Shown here one piece after another: positions 21,221 to 31,873 of a stretch of DNA of 64,000 nt; position 1 is the first letter of the stretch; each line of letters begins with the position of its first letter. A program made the translations under genes and the position numbers. A model generated the notes under the pieces. The model was not told the origin of the DNA. It did no database searches and saw only the letters and a list, made by a program, of their open reading frames with translations. The DNA is from Chondrosia reniformis (taxonomy: Eukaryota; Porifera; Demospongiae; Chondrillida; Chondrillidae): assembly GCA_947172415.1 (NCBI GenBank), contig OX359195.1, forward strand, positions 310,001 to 374,000, written 5' to 3'.

Positions 21221-22264
21221 TCAAAGGACCCAGATCTCCAAAAGGTCAGTGTAAAAGTCTTCATCACTCCTTCGTTGATCAGCACACCACCTGACTTCTA
21301 TGTCTTCTTGACTTGGTGCAATTTCACGATGAAACCAGCCATATCTTGAACAAGACTGTGCAGTACTTGAGACACACTGCTGTCCATCCCACAGAGGATC
21401 CTCCCAAGCAATCCTTGCCTCAATTGTTGTATTAAAACCAGCTTCACAATAAAAGTTATTACCAACAAAGTCAGGTACTCTAGTGAAGTCAAATGGATTT
21501 CTATCTCTTGGACAATTTGCAGAAAGTTCACTAAAACCAACTGCCAGTGTCCACAGATGCTTCTTTGGGTTGCCATGGGTGATGGAGAGGCCATCAGCAT
21601 ATGCATCATCTATAGTTCTTATTGGTGAATTAAAGAATGCATCCATTGACCTGTACTGATAACCTCTTGCATAACCACATACATGTAAGTAAGTAGTATT
21701 CACAGGAAAGGTCACTGAAGAGCATCCTCCAGGAGCTGCAACTCTGTCGCCTCCTCCATCAACACTCCTTCCACAAGCTCTCTGTCCTGTAGTACTGTTA
21801 GAGACCTCATTAAGACCACTTGGACACTCTGCTTCTGGATCAGTCATATTGATGTAGGCCACTCTTCTCCAGTCACTACTAGTAATGTTACAAAGTATTA
21901 TTTCCTCTTCTTCAGGAGGAGGACAGTCTGAGGTTATGTGATCCATCAGTTGATCTATCTTCTTACACCAGGAACTGTTGAGCTCTTCAATCTTCTTTTG
22001 GCATTCTGCTCTTTCTTCTCCAATCAGTTGTTTTATTTCATCAAGCTGTTTGACAATGGTGCTGGTAAGGTTTCCAAGATCAGCACTTGAAGAGCTGTGA
22101 CACTTGTCATAAGACGCTTTTGCAAATAAAGAGAAGAATGACTGCCAAGATGCCATACTGGTAGAGTCATCATTGAGTGAGCAGTGAGTGTCAGCTGTAC
22201 TTGTGAGTATCAAGTGACTGGCCAGTATAGTAAGGAGAATCCAATTCCATTTAGTAGAATTCAT
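21221..22264 (-). CDS. secreted cysteine-rich array protein, stalk A + head Q (347 aa)
   Basis: Intact. Signal peptide and stalk are almost identical to the 17.1-kb gene, with SSWCKK in place of SSLCEK in the stalk. Head loops differ: GGDRVAAPGG, FNSPIR, FSELSAN (the shortest loop before CPRD), NTTIEARIA and ADQRRSDEDF. All ten head cysteines, WRRVAYINMTDP, DPLWDGQQC and LLEIWVL are kept. Upstream DNA also matches the 17.1-kb gene, including the dispersed repeat at 22.54 kb, so the two came from a local duplication of roughly 4 kb. Confidence 0.9.
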   Translation of the reverse strand: MNSTKWNWILLTILASHLILTSTADTHCSLNDDSTSMASWQSFFSLFAKASYDKCHSSSSADLGNLTSTIVKQLDEIKQLIGEERAECQKKIEELNSSWCKKIDQLMDHITSDCPPPEEEEIILCNITSSDWRRVAYINMTDPEAECPSGLNEVSNSTTGQRACGRSVDGGGDRVAAPGGCSSVTFPVNTTYLHVCGYARGYQYRSMDAFFNSPIRTIDDAYADGLSITHGNPKKHLWTLAVGFSELSANCPRDRNPFDFTRVPDFVGNNFYCEAGFNTTIEARIAWEDPLWDGQQCVSSTAQSCSRYGWFHREIAPSQEDIEVRWCADQRRSDEDFYTDLLEIWVL

Positions 22265-22358
22265 CTTTTGGATCCTTTGAGTTGTCTGATGAGATTTAGG
22301 AGCTTGCTTCTCTAACAGTTAGTGGTTGGTTGAGTTGCAGCTACAGTGATGAAGCTGC

Positions 22359-22365
22359 TTTTATA
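22359..22365 (-). promoter_or_regulatory. TATA box of the 21.2-kb array gene
   Basis: TATAAAA on the minus strand, 95-101 bases above the start codon. Confidence 0.65.
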
Positions 22366-22539
22366 GGAAATGGAGTCGGATTAGTGGTCATGACCAGTTG
22401 TAATTGGTTTTAATGGTATCAGATTTGTAATGTGGTGCTTCTTATACTACTTCTTTCTTATAAATTCCTCCTTCATTTCTAAGTGAAAGTTATTCGCCAC
22501 AGGAATTATACAAGTATTTTCTGTGTTTCCTTTCTAACA

Positions 22540-22770
22540 TATTTAGGTCTGGACGGCTTCAATTTTGGGGTGCTGAATTGTTTCAGTAATTAGATTTTTA
22601 ATAATTAGGTGGCTATCTGCTCATAGCCTTGTAAAATGGCGGACGCTCGGCTGGCTTTCGCTTTATAAGCTTAATATTACCTTTCTCTTCCTTTACATCG
22701 AACATTGAATCAAAGGATTTACAAACCGCCTTTACTAATGTAAAGCACTATAAAATTTAGGGCTTCATGA
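22540..22770. repeat. second copy of the ggacgctcgg repeat
   Basis: Nearly identical to 18463-18700, then truncated at about 22745-22770. Confidence 0.65.
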
Positions 22771-24590
22771 TCAATTTTGGGGGGTGCTACATTGTTTCAG
22801 TAATTAGATTTTTCAAGTACCACTCCTTCTCTCTTGGATACTCGACTGACTTTAGTGCAGATCTCCATGACAACAAGGGAAGGGTCTTCAGCAAGTCCTC
22901 GTTAGCATGAAGTATAGGTTAAATAGGTGAACACTGTCATCCATCCATCGATCCATCTACGTATATTGTAATAGGTGTCTGTTGAAAGAAGGATAGACTT
23001 CTTGCTTTTATATATAGGAAATGGAGGCAGATTAGAGGTCATGTCTAGTTGCTTTTATATGTAAGAAAATCAGGTTTAGTGCATGGTATGAGTGCACTCT
23101 CTTCTGGCTTCTACATTCTACAGCCATTTATATATCTCCTTAAGTGTTAAGACTCAGAGGAGAAAAGACTTGGATTCCTGTAGTATAGTTGCTTAGCAAG
23201 AGTGTTCCTAATGTTGTCTATAGTATTAGTTGATGCTAGGAGAGCTCCACAGCTTCCCTGAGGTATATATCAACATTTGTTGCCATAGAAACATTAAAGA
23301 TGGTTGGCTTGCTATAGACCTGATCTTAAAGTAAATAGCAATAAATTTATTGTAACAGGAAATTGAAGTACATATAAAGTGGTATTTGAACCATGCAGTA
23401 ATGAAATTGGATAAATGATATAATTTATATATATATTTAGATTGGTTCATTCCTGCTGTGACCACACTCCTGATATGACTTCATTTTCCTCACAGTGTTG
23501 ATGAAATATAGCAAAGTGATCAGTACTGCCATGGTCATCATATAACATTTACATAATACCAGGGGATTCAAGTTGTCTATATAAATTCTAGTAGCTTGAG
23601 ATACTAGTCAATTGAACCTAATCGCTTGCATGTACGTATATACCAACTCACCCATAATATTTTGTATGACAGTATTTTCATGTGGCCAGAAATTAAATTA
23701 ACAAATTTAAAGTTGTTAGCAAAACAAAAGTGCATGAGCCCATGCAATGTACTATATGTTGTCACATTCAGATAAACCTTCTATCAATATCTCTTAGATG
23801 GTTTCTTTTATACGTATGTATGAAACACCTGCATACTTCCTGACTTGCAATTTAGGTAAGGAATGTTCACTAAATTTTCTTTACTTTTGATTTCAATCTT
23901 GTATGTATGCACGTACGTATGTATTACATATAGAAAGTGGTCATGAAAGATATTTAGGGGATCAATGATATGGGTATGTGCTGCATGAAGCACCCAGGCC
24001 CCTGGGTTAAATTTGACTTTGACTTCAGTTAACCCGTTTTAAAGCCCATTAAGGTTTGAAATTGGGTCGTAACATATATCATGTTTTCACCTAAGTATAT
24101 ACTGCATATATAAACGTTCACAGAAGGCAGCTAATTTACAGACTACTTATGTATAAAATAATAATATAATATCCTAATAATATTATATATTAAGATCATG
24201 TGAAGCCTCTGGCCTTCTCATGAATATCATTACTGGCCTGCTTATACAGTATATTACGTGGGTGTGGTTTGTCTATTGCTCCGCCTCTCTTTCATTTACA
24301 CCAATTATATAAATATATAAGACTACTTATGTATTATATAATAATACAACATCCTTCTAAAACATTAGTATATAGGTATATGTATATGGATGTATATAAA
24401 CCTGTGTTTTAGGAGGGCAATCTGACAAGTCATATGTGTATATAGCAATGCTCTGAAAGCAATAACGACAGCTAGAGAGTGAAAACTGAATATTACTATA
24501 CATACATAGTTAGCTGGGTAACTATGTATGTATATCAATCAACGTACGTACTTACACTTACAACACATGAAATATAGCAGATAAACAAAC
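22771..24590. other. unannotated AT-rich region
   Basis: No coding sequence or strong repeat recognised. Short frames here have no family features. Several TACGTA sites and TATA-rich runs are present. Confidence 0.45.
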
Positions 24591-24639
24591 GTGCATGAGC
24601 CCATGCAATGCACTAGATATGTTGTCACATTCTTCTCCT

Positions 24640-25000
24640 CATCAACCTTCTAATAGAATCAATCTTGGGCACACGACAGCTAATGATGGGACCATGCCTA
24701 TCAAAAGCCCCCAAAACCTCCTTCCAATGCCTCCACTATTCATTATTATCCACATAGCCAGTCTCCCACTGCACCTTCCTAAGATCAGTGAGCAACTGAT
24801 CCTCATAGCCTGTCTCCCACTGCACCTTCCTAAGATCAGTGAGCAATTGATCCTCATGGCCTGTCCTGACTCTCCTCGTTCTAAGACCATTATATTGAGT
24901 ACCCAGCCCCTTCCTTATCACATAAACCATGTAATGATCACTCACACCAGTATCCACACACCCAGACTTCCTAATACACCTCAGTTACTGACATATATTA
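24640..25000 (-). mobile_element. LINE endonuclease fragment with a 51-bp in-frame duplication
   Basis: On the minus strand, VDTGVSDHYMVYVIRKG and RTGHEDQLLTDLRKVQWE resemble the end of the APE-type endonuclease of non-LTR retrotransposons, where an SDH motif precedes the arginine-rich linker to reverse transcriptase. The segment coding for GYEDQLLTDLRKVQWET occurs twice, 51 bases apart (about 24761 and 24812). Frames close soon on either side, so it is a relic. Confidence 0.6.
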
Positions 25001-25552
25001 TGTGATCACTCATGAAGCTATACAATGGAATCAGCAAATGAAAACAATATAAGGGGCTGCCTGTGCCCCTAAAACTTTTGGGTTCCCTGAACTCAACTAC
25101 GTACTTGCTAGTTTTTAGTTGTCAGTTTGATAGACTCATCAATTGTTGGCACAACTAAAGTGAAAGCTATTTTAAAGCAAATGTGTGCAAATGAGTGTCT
25201 GCCATTTTAGTGACAGACATAATATATATTTATACCTTATAGCCGGTATTTTGGTGGGTTAGTTGAATTATGGTGTGTCCTGGGTTCAATTACAAGCAAT
25301 TGCTTCTTTCGTTTTTTCCCTCTTCATGATATCGATGTTTTAGATCTAGACTGATTATGATTATACTTGTGGTTTGATTATCACTTTGACTAGTTGTGTA
25401 TGTATTTAGCACACACCTTTTAGCTATAGCACACAGCTCTAAGATTAATAAATGATTAATGAATAATTAAGCAATTTCCTAATGAAATGTTTAGTAACTA
25501 TAGTAGTTACAACAGTTTGCCTTCCTTAGCTATATTGACTGTTGTAATTCAT
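25001..25552. other. array 3' flank
   Basis: 25296-25560 matches 16893-17125 (caagcaattgcttctttcg, gtggtttgattatca), the flank 3' of Q-type genes. No gene seen. Confidence 0.5.
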
Positions 25553-26575
25553 TCAAAGGACCCAGATCTCCAAAAGGTCAGTATAGAAGTCTTCATTACA
25601 CCACCTGACTTCTACGTCTTCTTGACTTGGTGCAATGTCACGATGAAACCAGCCATATCTTGAACAAGACTGTGCAGTACTTGAGACACACTGCTGTCAA
25701 TCCCACAGAGGGTCCTCCCAAGCAATCCTTCCTTCAAAGTCAGAACTAAAGCCAGTTTCACAATAATAATTGTTTCCAACGAATTCAGGAACATTGCTAA
25801 AGTTAAAAGGATTTTGATCTTTTGGACAGGATTGTAGACCATTATAACTTTCACTTCGTCCAACTGTCAGTGTCCACAGATGCTGTCTTGGGCTACCATG
25901 AGTGATGGAGAGACCATCAACATATACCTGATCTATAGTTTCACCCGTTTCCCCTTGAAATCCATTCATGCTAGAAAACTGGTATCCTCTAGCAATACCA
26001 CACACTTGAGAGTAAGTAGTGTTTACTGGAAATGTTACTGAAGAGCATCCTAAATCTTTTTCGGGATAATCTCCATCAACACTCCTTCCACAAGCTCTCT
26101 GTCCTGTGTTAGATACCTCATTAAGACCACTTGGACATTCTGCTTCTGGATCAGTCATATTGATATAGGCCACTCTTCTCCAGTCACTACTAGTAATGTT
26201 ACAAAGTGATATTTCCTCTTCTTCAGGAGGAGGACAGTCTGAGGTTATGTTATCCATCAGTTGATCTATCTTCTCACACAAGGAACTGTTGAGCTCTTCA
26301 ATCTTCTTTTGGCATTCTGCTCTTTCTTCTCCAATCAGTTGTTTTATTTCATCAAGCTGTTTGACAATGGTGCTGGTAAGGTTTCCAAGATCAGCACTTG
26401 AAGAGCTGTGACACTTGTCATAAGACGCTTTTGCTAATAAAGAGAAGAATGACTGCCAAGATGCCATACTGGTAGAGTCATCATTGAGTGAGCAGTCAGT
26501 GTCAGCTGTACTTGTGAGTATCAAGTGACTGGCCAGTATAGTAAGGAGAATCCAATTCCATTTGGCAGAATTCAT
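25553..26575 (-). pseudogene. array gene, stalk A + D/Q hybrid head, one premature stop
   Basis: Signal peptide, stalk and most of the head are intact (292 codons). The first head half is D type (GIARGYQ, TIDQVYVDG, HGSPRQHLWT), while FVGNNYYCETGF, IAWEDPLWD and everything after are Q type, so it is a recombinant. The glycine codon of DPLWDG is TGA (25697-25699). Beyond it the Q frame continues for 48 more codons to the normal LLEIWVL end, with a small in-frame deletion just after VRWC. The product would lose two or three head cysteines and is probably non-functional, unless the stop is a sequencing error or a segregating allele. Confidence 0.8.
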
Positions 26576-26664
26576 CTTTTAGATCCTTTGAGTTGTCTGA
26601 TGAGATTTAGGAGCTTGCTTCTCTAACAGTCAGTGGTTGGTTGAGCTGCAATTGATAGTACTGC

Positions 26665-26671
26665 TTTTATA
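26665..26671 (-). promoter_or_regulatory. TATA box of the 25.6-kb array pseudogene
   Basis: TATAAAA on the minus strand at the A-type position, about 90 bases above the start. Confidence 0.6.
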
Positions 26672-26679
26672 GGAAATTG

Positions 26680-27370
26680 AGCCGAATTAGTGGTTATGTT
26701 GTCATGGTTACTAAGAACACTTTCTTCTTAGAAGTTCAGTTGTTGTTTGAACAGATCTGTATGGTCATGTTAAGGAGGATCATGACAGATCTCTTGTAGC
26801 GGTAACATCTGTGATGTTATAACATGTTGGAATGTTAAGAGCACACCTTGATGCATTCAGCTTGCTTGTCTGGGAGAACACCTCACTGACTCACGCTGTG
26901 TGATTGTGATAACAACCACTCTGTTACAAATCAAACATATATTCAGTAAACTATGCATGGGGGTCGTGTATGCATTAGAGACAGAGCTGTGAACATGTGA
27001 ATAACAAATGACAACTAAGATCCTAAATGTCCATAATCGATAAAATATTAGGTGATCTACGTAATACTTGAAATTAACCAATGAATGTATAAAAGAAATG
27101 TGATCTTATTAATACATACATAATTAAAACAAATAATTAGTTAAATGCCATGCCAAACACCGATGCAGAGTTCCCTTCAGCAGCAACAGCAAAGTACAGA
27201 AAGAGTTGCAGAGTTACAAGGGGAAAACATCAAACTTATAAAAGAGAAAGTATTTTATTTCACTATAACTATACTATGCTGGACTGCTACTGAGAGCATT
27301 TGGATGAGGTAGTTGGTGGACCTCTCTTGTCTCTAGTGACTTGAGCTAGCCTGTGGCCCAAACTACTGAT
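26680..27370. other. flank containing the left end of the large tandem duplication
   Basis: From about 27111 (aatacatacataattaaaac) onward the sequence is repeated almost exactly from 34608. Before that point no similarity to the 34.6-kb side exists. No gene seen. Confidence 0.6.
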
Positions 27371-27373
27371 TGA

Positions 27374-27610
27374 TTACCACTGGAGTGTGTGGAGTTGAAG
27401 ATACGTACGTAGGTCTGTTTGTCCCTCTTTCTCTCCTCTTCCAAGGCCACCACCACCACTTTGGCCTCCCTGGTGGTGCTTGTTGAGTAAGAAGGTGCAG
27501 GTTACGTCCCAGACCAACAGCTTCCCGTTCCACCAAATGGGGACTATTGTTATGCCGTCAGGTGGCTTTCCATCTGATCGGTATAGACGTGATGATTCCA
27601 AAGTTATTCA
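27374..27610 (-). mobile_element. LINE-type C-terminal fragment, copy 1
   Basis: The minus strand reads RSDGKPPDGITIVPIWWNG and KLLVWDVTCTFLL, a pattern (RPDGxTxxPW...LxWDxT) common near the C-terminus of certain retroelement reverse-transcriptase proteins. After that the frame enters G-rich low-complexity sequence. Its twin is at 34844-35095. Confidence 0.5.
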
Positions 27611-27826
27611 GTTAATTTCTTGTGCAATATTTAAATGGTTACAGTTTGCACTTAATAGTTTACCTGAAAACAAGTGATGCAACATTTTTGTTATCATGTG
27701 ATGTGATAGCCCAACCCCAACTGTTCTATTTATTGTATCACACTGCTGCTAGAGAGAGGTAACACAGTAGATATCAATTTATAGTGATAACTCATTAATT
27801 CCCATAGGACAGTGCATTAGTATAAG

Positions 27827-28228
27827 TTACAATGTGGAAGTGACTGGATTTGTAAAATAAGTAACTGAATTGGAAGAAGGTTGTGGGACAACATCTTCAA
27901 AGGAGCTACAGTTGACTTGTGTTATATATAGGAAGGAACTGTTGAGCTCTTCAATCTTGTTTTGGCATTTTGCTCTTTCTTCTTGAATGAGTTGTTTTAT
28001 TTCATCAAGCTGTTTGACAATGGTGCTGGTAAGGTTTCCAAGATCAGCACTTGAAGAGCTGTGACACTTGTCATAAGACGCTTTTGCAAATAAAGAGAAG
28101 AATGACTGCCAAGATGCCATACTGGTAGAGTCATCATTGAGTGAGCAGTGAGTGTCAGCTGTACTTGTGAGTATCAAGTGACTGGCCAGTATAGTAAGGA
28201 GAATCCAATTCCATTTAGCAGAATTCAT
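27827..28228 (-). pseudogene. truncated array gene (stalk A only)
   Basis: Signal peptide and stalk are intact through KIEELNSS. The sequence then joins, at about 27932, a spacer segment reading YITQVNCSSFEDVVPQPS and further codons to a stop. The whole head is lost. The frame runs through the junction and would give a 133-residue secreted stalk protein, but nothing suggests it is maintained. The corresponding place in the second duplication copy still has a full-length (damaged) gene at 36.1-37.1 kb. Confidence 0.78.
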
Positions 28229-28703
28229 CTTTTAGATCCTTTGAGTTGTCTGATGAGATTTAGGAGCTTGCTTCTCTAACAGTTAGTGGTTGGTTGAGTT
28301 GCAGCTACAGTGATGAAGCTACTTTTATAGGAAATGGAGTCGGACATGACCAGTTGTTTTAAATGGTAAAATTAATGTTTTCAGTGATAGCAGAATTTGT
28401 AATGGTTGATCTATAACTTCCTATTCCCTTATTTGGTGTGTAAGTGATTTAAAAGACTTGTACAATTTAAAACAACTTGTTGCAACAAGTCTGTCACATG
28501 TTTTTCATGTAGAAGGAATAACACAAGTATATACGTATTACAGTTCTAGCCTATTTTTGGTGTGGGCGGCATAAATTTTTCATAAATGATATTCGTGTTC
28601 ATGAAGTACTTATAAATGTATTGAGGGAAATATAACCTTATTTCAAGCTTAAAATTAGTTAGTCAACAGTTTTCCCTTGCATATTTATGTTGTCTGTTGT
28701 AAT

Positions 28704-29627
28704 TCAAAGGTTCCAGATCTCCAAAAGATCAGTGTAGAAATCTTCATTACTTCTTGCTTCATCAGCACACCACCTGACTTCTATGTCTTCTTGACTTGGT
28801 GCAATTTCACGATGAAACCAGCCATATCTTGAACAAGACTGTGCAGTACTTGAGAAACACTGCTGTCCATCCCACAGAGGGTCCTCCCAAGCAATCCTCG
28901 CCTCATCCATTGTCTCATAGCCAGCTTCACAATAATAATTGTTTTTAACAAAGTCGGGAATTAAGCTGATGTCGTATGTGTCCAGATCTAGAGGGCATCT
29001 TGCTAATTCTGAATAAGTGCTTATTTCATTAAGACCTACTGCCAGTGTCCAAAGATGCTTCCTTGGGTTGCCATAGGTGATGGAGAGGCCATCAACATAT
29101 GCATCACTCCACTCCAAGAATGCATCCATTGTATCGTACTGATAATCTCTTGCATAACCACATACATGAGAGTAAGTGGTATTCACAGGAAAGGTCGCAG
29201 AAGAGCATCCTCCAGGAACTGCAACTGTGAAGCCTGCTCCATCAACGCTCCTTCCACAAGCTCTCTGTCCTGTGGTGCTGTTAGAGGTCTCATTAAGACC
29301 ACTTGGACACTCTGTTTCTGGATCAGTCATATTGATGTAGGCCACTCTTCTCCAATTGAAACTGGAAATGTTACAAAGAGTTAATTCAGTTACTTGAAGT
29401 TTAGCAGCAAAATAGTTTAACTCATTCTCAATCTCTTTAGTAGTGTTCTCTTTAGCTTCTGCCATTATGTTCTCCAATCTGTTCAGCTCCTCTTGTAAAT
29501 TTTGATAATCTTCTCTTTTCCCTATAAGGTCTGCAATGTGTAGTCCAAGAGATGTTATTTGAAAGGCCATCATAGTTAGAAGAGCTACCAGCAACAGAAC
29601 AGTAGGGATACACTTTAGTGAGGTCAT
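28704..29627 (-). CDS. cysteine-rich array protein, stalk B + head Q (307 aa)
   Basis: Intact; start MTSLKC chosen below the TATA box although the frame is open to 29717. The head differs from its twin at 37.6 kb mostly in one loop: after MDAF it has only LEWSD where the twin has WMSPIRTIDD. Other loops: AGFTVAVPGG, LNEISTYSELAR before CPLD, ETMDEAR after EAGY, ADEARSNEDF. FVGNN is FVKNN and VSS is FSS in both twins. All ten head cysteines remain. This lies in the first copy of the large tandem duplication. Confidence 0.88.
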   Translation of the reverse strand: MTSLKCIPTVLLLVALLTMMAFQITSLGLHIADLIGKREDYQNLQEELNRLENIMAEAKENTTKEIENELNYFAAKLQVTELTLCNISSFNWRRVAYINMTDPETECPSGLNETSNSTTGQRACGRSVDGAGFTVAVPGGCSSATFPVNTTYSHVCGYARDYQYDTMDAFLEWSDAYVDGLSITYGNPRKHLWTLAVGLNEISTYSELARCPLDLDTYDISLIPDFVKNNYYCEAGYETMDEARIAWEDPLWDGQQCFSSTAQSCSRYGWFHREIAPSQEDIEVRWCADEARSNEDFYTDLLEIWNL

Positions 29628-29680
29628 TGTGGTAGCTGCAGCAGTAACTATTAGCTGACTATGTGAGCAGCTTGAGGTTG

Positions 29681-29688
29681 TATTTATA
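29681..29688 (-). promoter_or_regulatory. TATA box of the 28.7-kb array gene
   Basis: TATAAATA on the minus strand, 54-61 bases above the start. Confidence 0.7.
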
Positions 29689-29844
29689 GTTGTTCTAAAT
29701 GTGTTGCCATTAGACATATTCCTTCATCCACATCTTCTTAGCAATGTTGCTTTACTTTATGGCATTTCCTGTATTAACTAAATTGATTAGCTTGCTCATC
29801 ATATACCATACAGTATGTAGCATACACAATGTATGAAAAGTCTA

Positions 29845-30075
29845 AGATACCATTTTCCTACATGCTATGCCTATTCTGTAGAAGAGCCTATAGGGGAACT
29901 AAACCTGAAGAGAGCTTTGGATGAAGATACAGGAGTCTTTTCTTCCTTCTTTTCCCTTCTTTCATCTTCTTCTCCACTGGGTCAGACAGCTGTTTCTGGG
30001 AATTCCACCCTTCATCAGTGATCCTGGGAGTCTTTGTCTTTTTCTTTTTCTTTATCTTGATCTTCTGTGAATCCT
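29845..30075 (-). mobile_element. dispersed element with a hammerhead-like core
   Basis: Read on the minus strand it runs from an A/G-rich start through CTGATGA ... GAAACAGCTGTC (29979-30024) to gtatcttcatccaaagctct and a taggcatagcatgtaggaaa end. It interrupts the array spacer: the 5.5-kb and 14.2-kb spacers lack it. Related copies are at 38785-39010 (same site, twin), 34140-34330, 43750-43935, 50640-50760, 50860-51005, 52535-52650 and 52740-52870. Confidence 0.65.
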
Positions 30076-31000
30076 ATGTACAGTATATGTGATCTGTAAT
30101 AGCACACTTTAATCGATTTTTATGATTGAACAGAATTATAATGTATTTTGTGATAATGTATGAAGAGTATATGTTTAAGTAACAGAACAGTTTGTGTTTT
30201 TAAGATTCTCTCAGTCATGTCTTTTTAAGAGAAATATTACTTTGAAATACCATCCAATGCTTGTGTAGTTTGAATTTATACTATTTAATATCCTGTCAAT
30301 CTCATAGGAAGATAATACAGTTTTCAATTTTATAGGAAAGTTAAAGGAAATGTTTACGCTCATTCTACAAAATACATTTACAGTCAACTTGAGCTATAAG
30401 TTCTAAATGATCTACCAATTGTATCAAATTCATGTTATTGAGCTAGTTTGTTATGCAATATTGAAATGGTTACAGTTTGCACTTAATAGTTTACCTGAGA
30501 CTGTTTGGACAAATGATGGAACATGTCTGTTATGATGTGATGTAATGGTACAACCACAACTGTTTTATTTATTGTATCACACTGCTGATAAAGTAGTAAA
30601 TATAAATTTATTGTGAGAACTCATTAATTCTCATAGGACATCACATTAAATTGAATTGAATTGAAATAATTTTTTGACCAAGTAATGGAGAATGTCTATT
30701 ATCATGTGATGTGACAGTCCAATGATATGACAATGTCTGTGTAGTTCTATTTGTAATATCACATTACTGATAGAGAGAGGTAATAGAGTGAGTAACAGTA
30801 ATAAGAATTAATTGCATATTTTCATTCTCCAATTACTTACATATGTATATAAATCAATTTAAATATTCTGTCCAAATTAAATTACATAGAATTAGAATGT
30901 ATATTAAGTTAATTTAATACGTAGGGCCTCTGATTTTCTATTAATATGAGTGTGCAGTTATTAAATATCTTTTACAATATGATAGCAACTGAATTTGTAT
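30076..31000. other. array spacer
   Basis: Near-identical to 14240-15160 and 39010-39930. No gene seen. Confidence 0.55.
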
Positions 31001-31405
31001 AAAATAGGTAGCACTGAATGTTAAGAGGGTTGAGGGTAAACATCTTCAAAGGAGTTGCAGTTGACTTGAGCTATATGTAACGAACTGTGTATCAAAGACA
31101 TGTTATTGTCATTTGCCAAAAACAGTTTTATTTCAGTGAACAAGGAATGTGTCAGTATATGAACATTTAATGTGACAAACAACTTACGTATGTATAAATG
31201 GTTGGTGCTTGACTGTAGTGTTGGGCGATTATTACTATAGTATAGGTGCGATTATTGACGGAAGCAACTCATGCAATGATTGCTACAATTGCCAATGTAA
31301 TTGTATTTAAATGGTGTTTATGGTGATTTCGCTGTAATATCACATTTCACTGAAACTGTAGTCCGTTAGTCTTCAACTTAAGCAAAGATAACTAATACTA
31401 GCAAC

Positions 31406-31448
31406 TTGTACTGATGAGTCCTAATATGGACGAAACAGCTGTCTATGG
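31406..31448 (+). ncRNA. hammerhead ribozyme motif, type I, copy 1
   Basis: CTGATGA (31411-31417), a 4-bp stem II GTCC/GGAC with loop TAATAT, GAAA (31432-31435), a palindromic CAGCTG as minimal stem III, then the UC cleavage position and TATGG, which can pair weakly with TTGTA (31406-31410). The full conserved core is present. Stem I has three wobble pairs of five and stem III has no loop, so activity would probably need dimers or an alternative fold. Twin at 41019-41061. Confidence 0.72.
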
Positions 31449-31873
31449 CTCAACCATCTTTTTAGTGGCTAGGGGGACTCTGGTTCTCATCAGGCGAACT
31501 TTGGTTCCTCCCATTAGCTCATTGTGCTCCTCAGGAGACATAAGTGGGCAGGGGTAATATCATGACTTATTATCCAGAGTTTCATGATGATATATATATG
31601 TGTATAAAATCAGCAAAGTGTTAAAGTAATTTGACGCTGGAAGTTTCTCTATCTCAAATTACTTGTTTCAGAAGCAATCTTTTAGGACTTCATGCACATT
31701 AAATTACCATTGGGAACCATTGGGAATTTACTATATACGTATAAGCGACACTCCTTTAATTTCAGAATAGGGAAATCCTTTTCTAAATATTTAGTTTTAA
31801 ATTATTAATGAATGACTGAATTAAACTGTATTTGAGTAAATTGTTCAAACTGAAGTCTTAATAGTTAGCTTAG
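31449..31873. other. sequence following the hammerhead motif, to the next gene
   Basis: 31449-31600 is part of the inserted segment (ggctagggggactctggtt, ctcctcaggagacataag) absent from the 8-kb and 16-kb spacers. The remainder matches 8340-8560. No gene. Confidence 0.5.
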
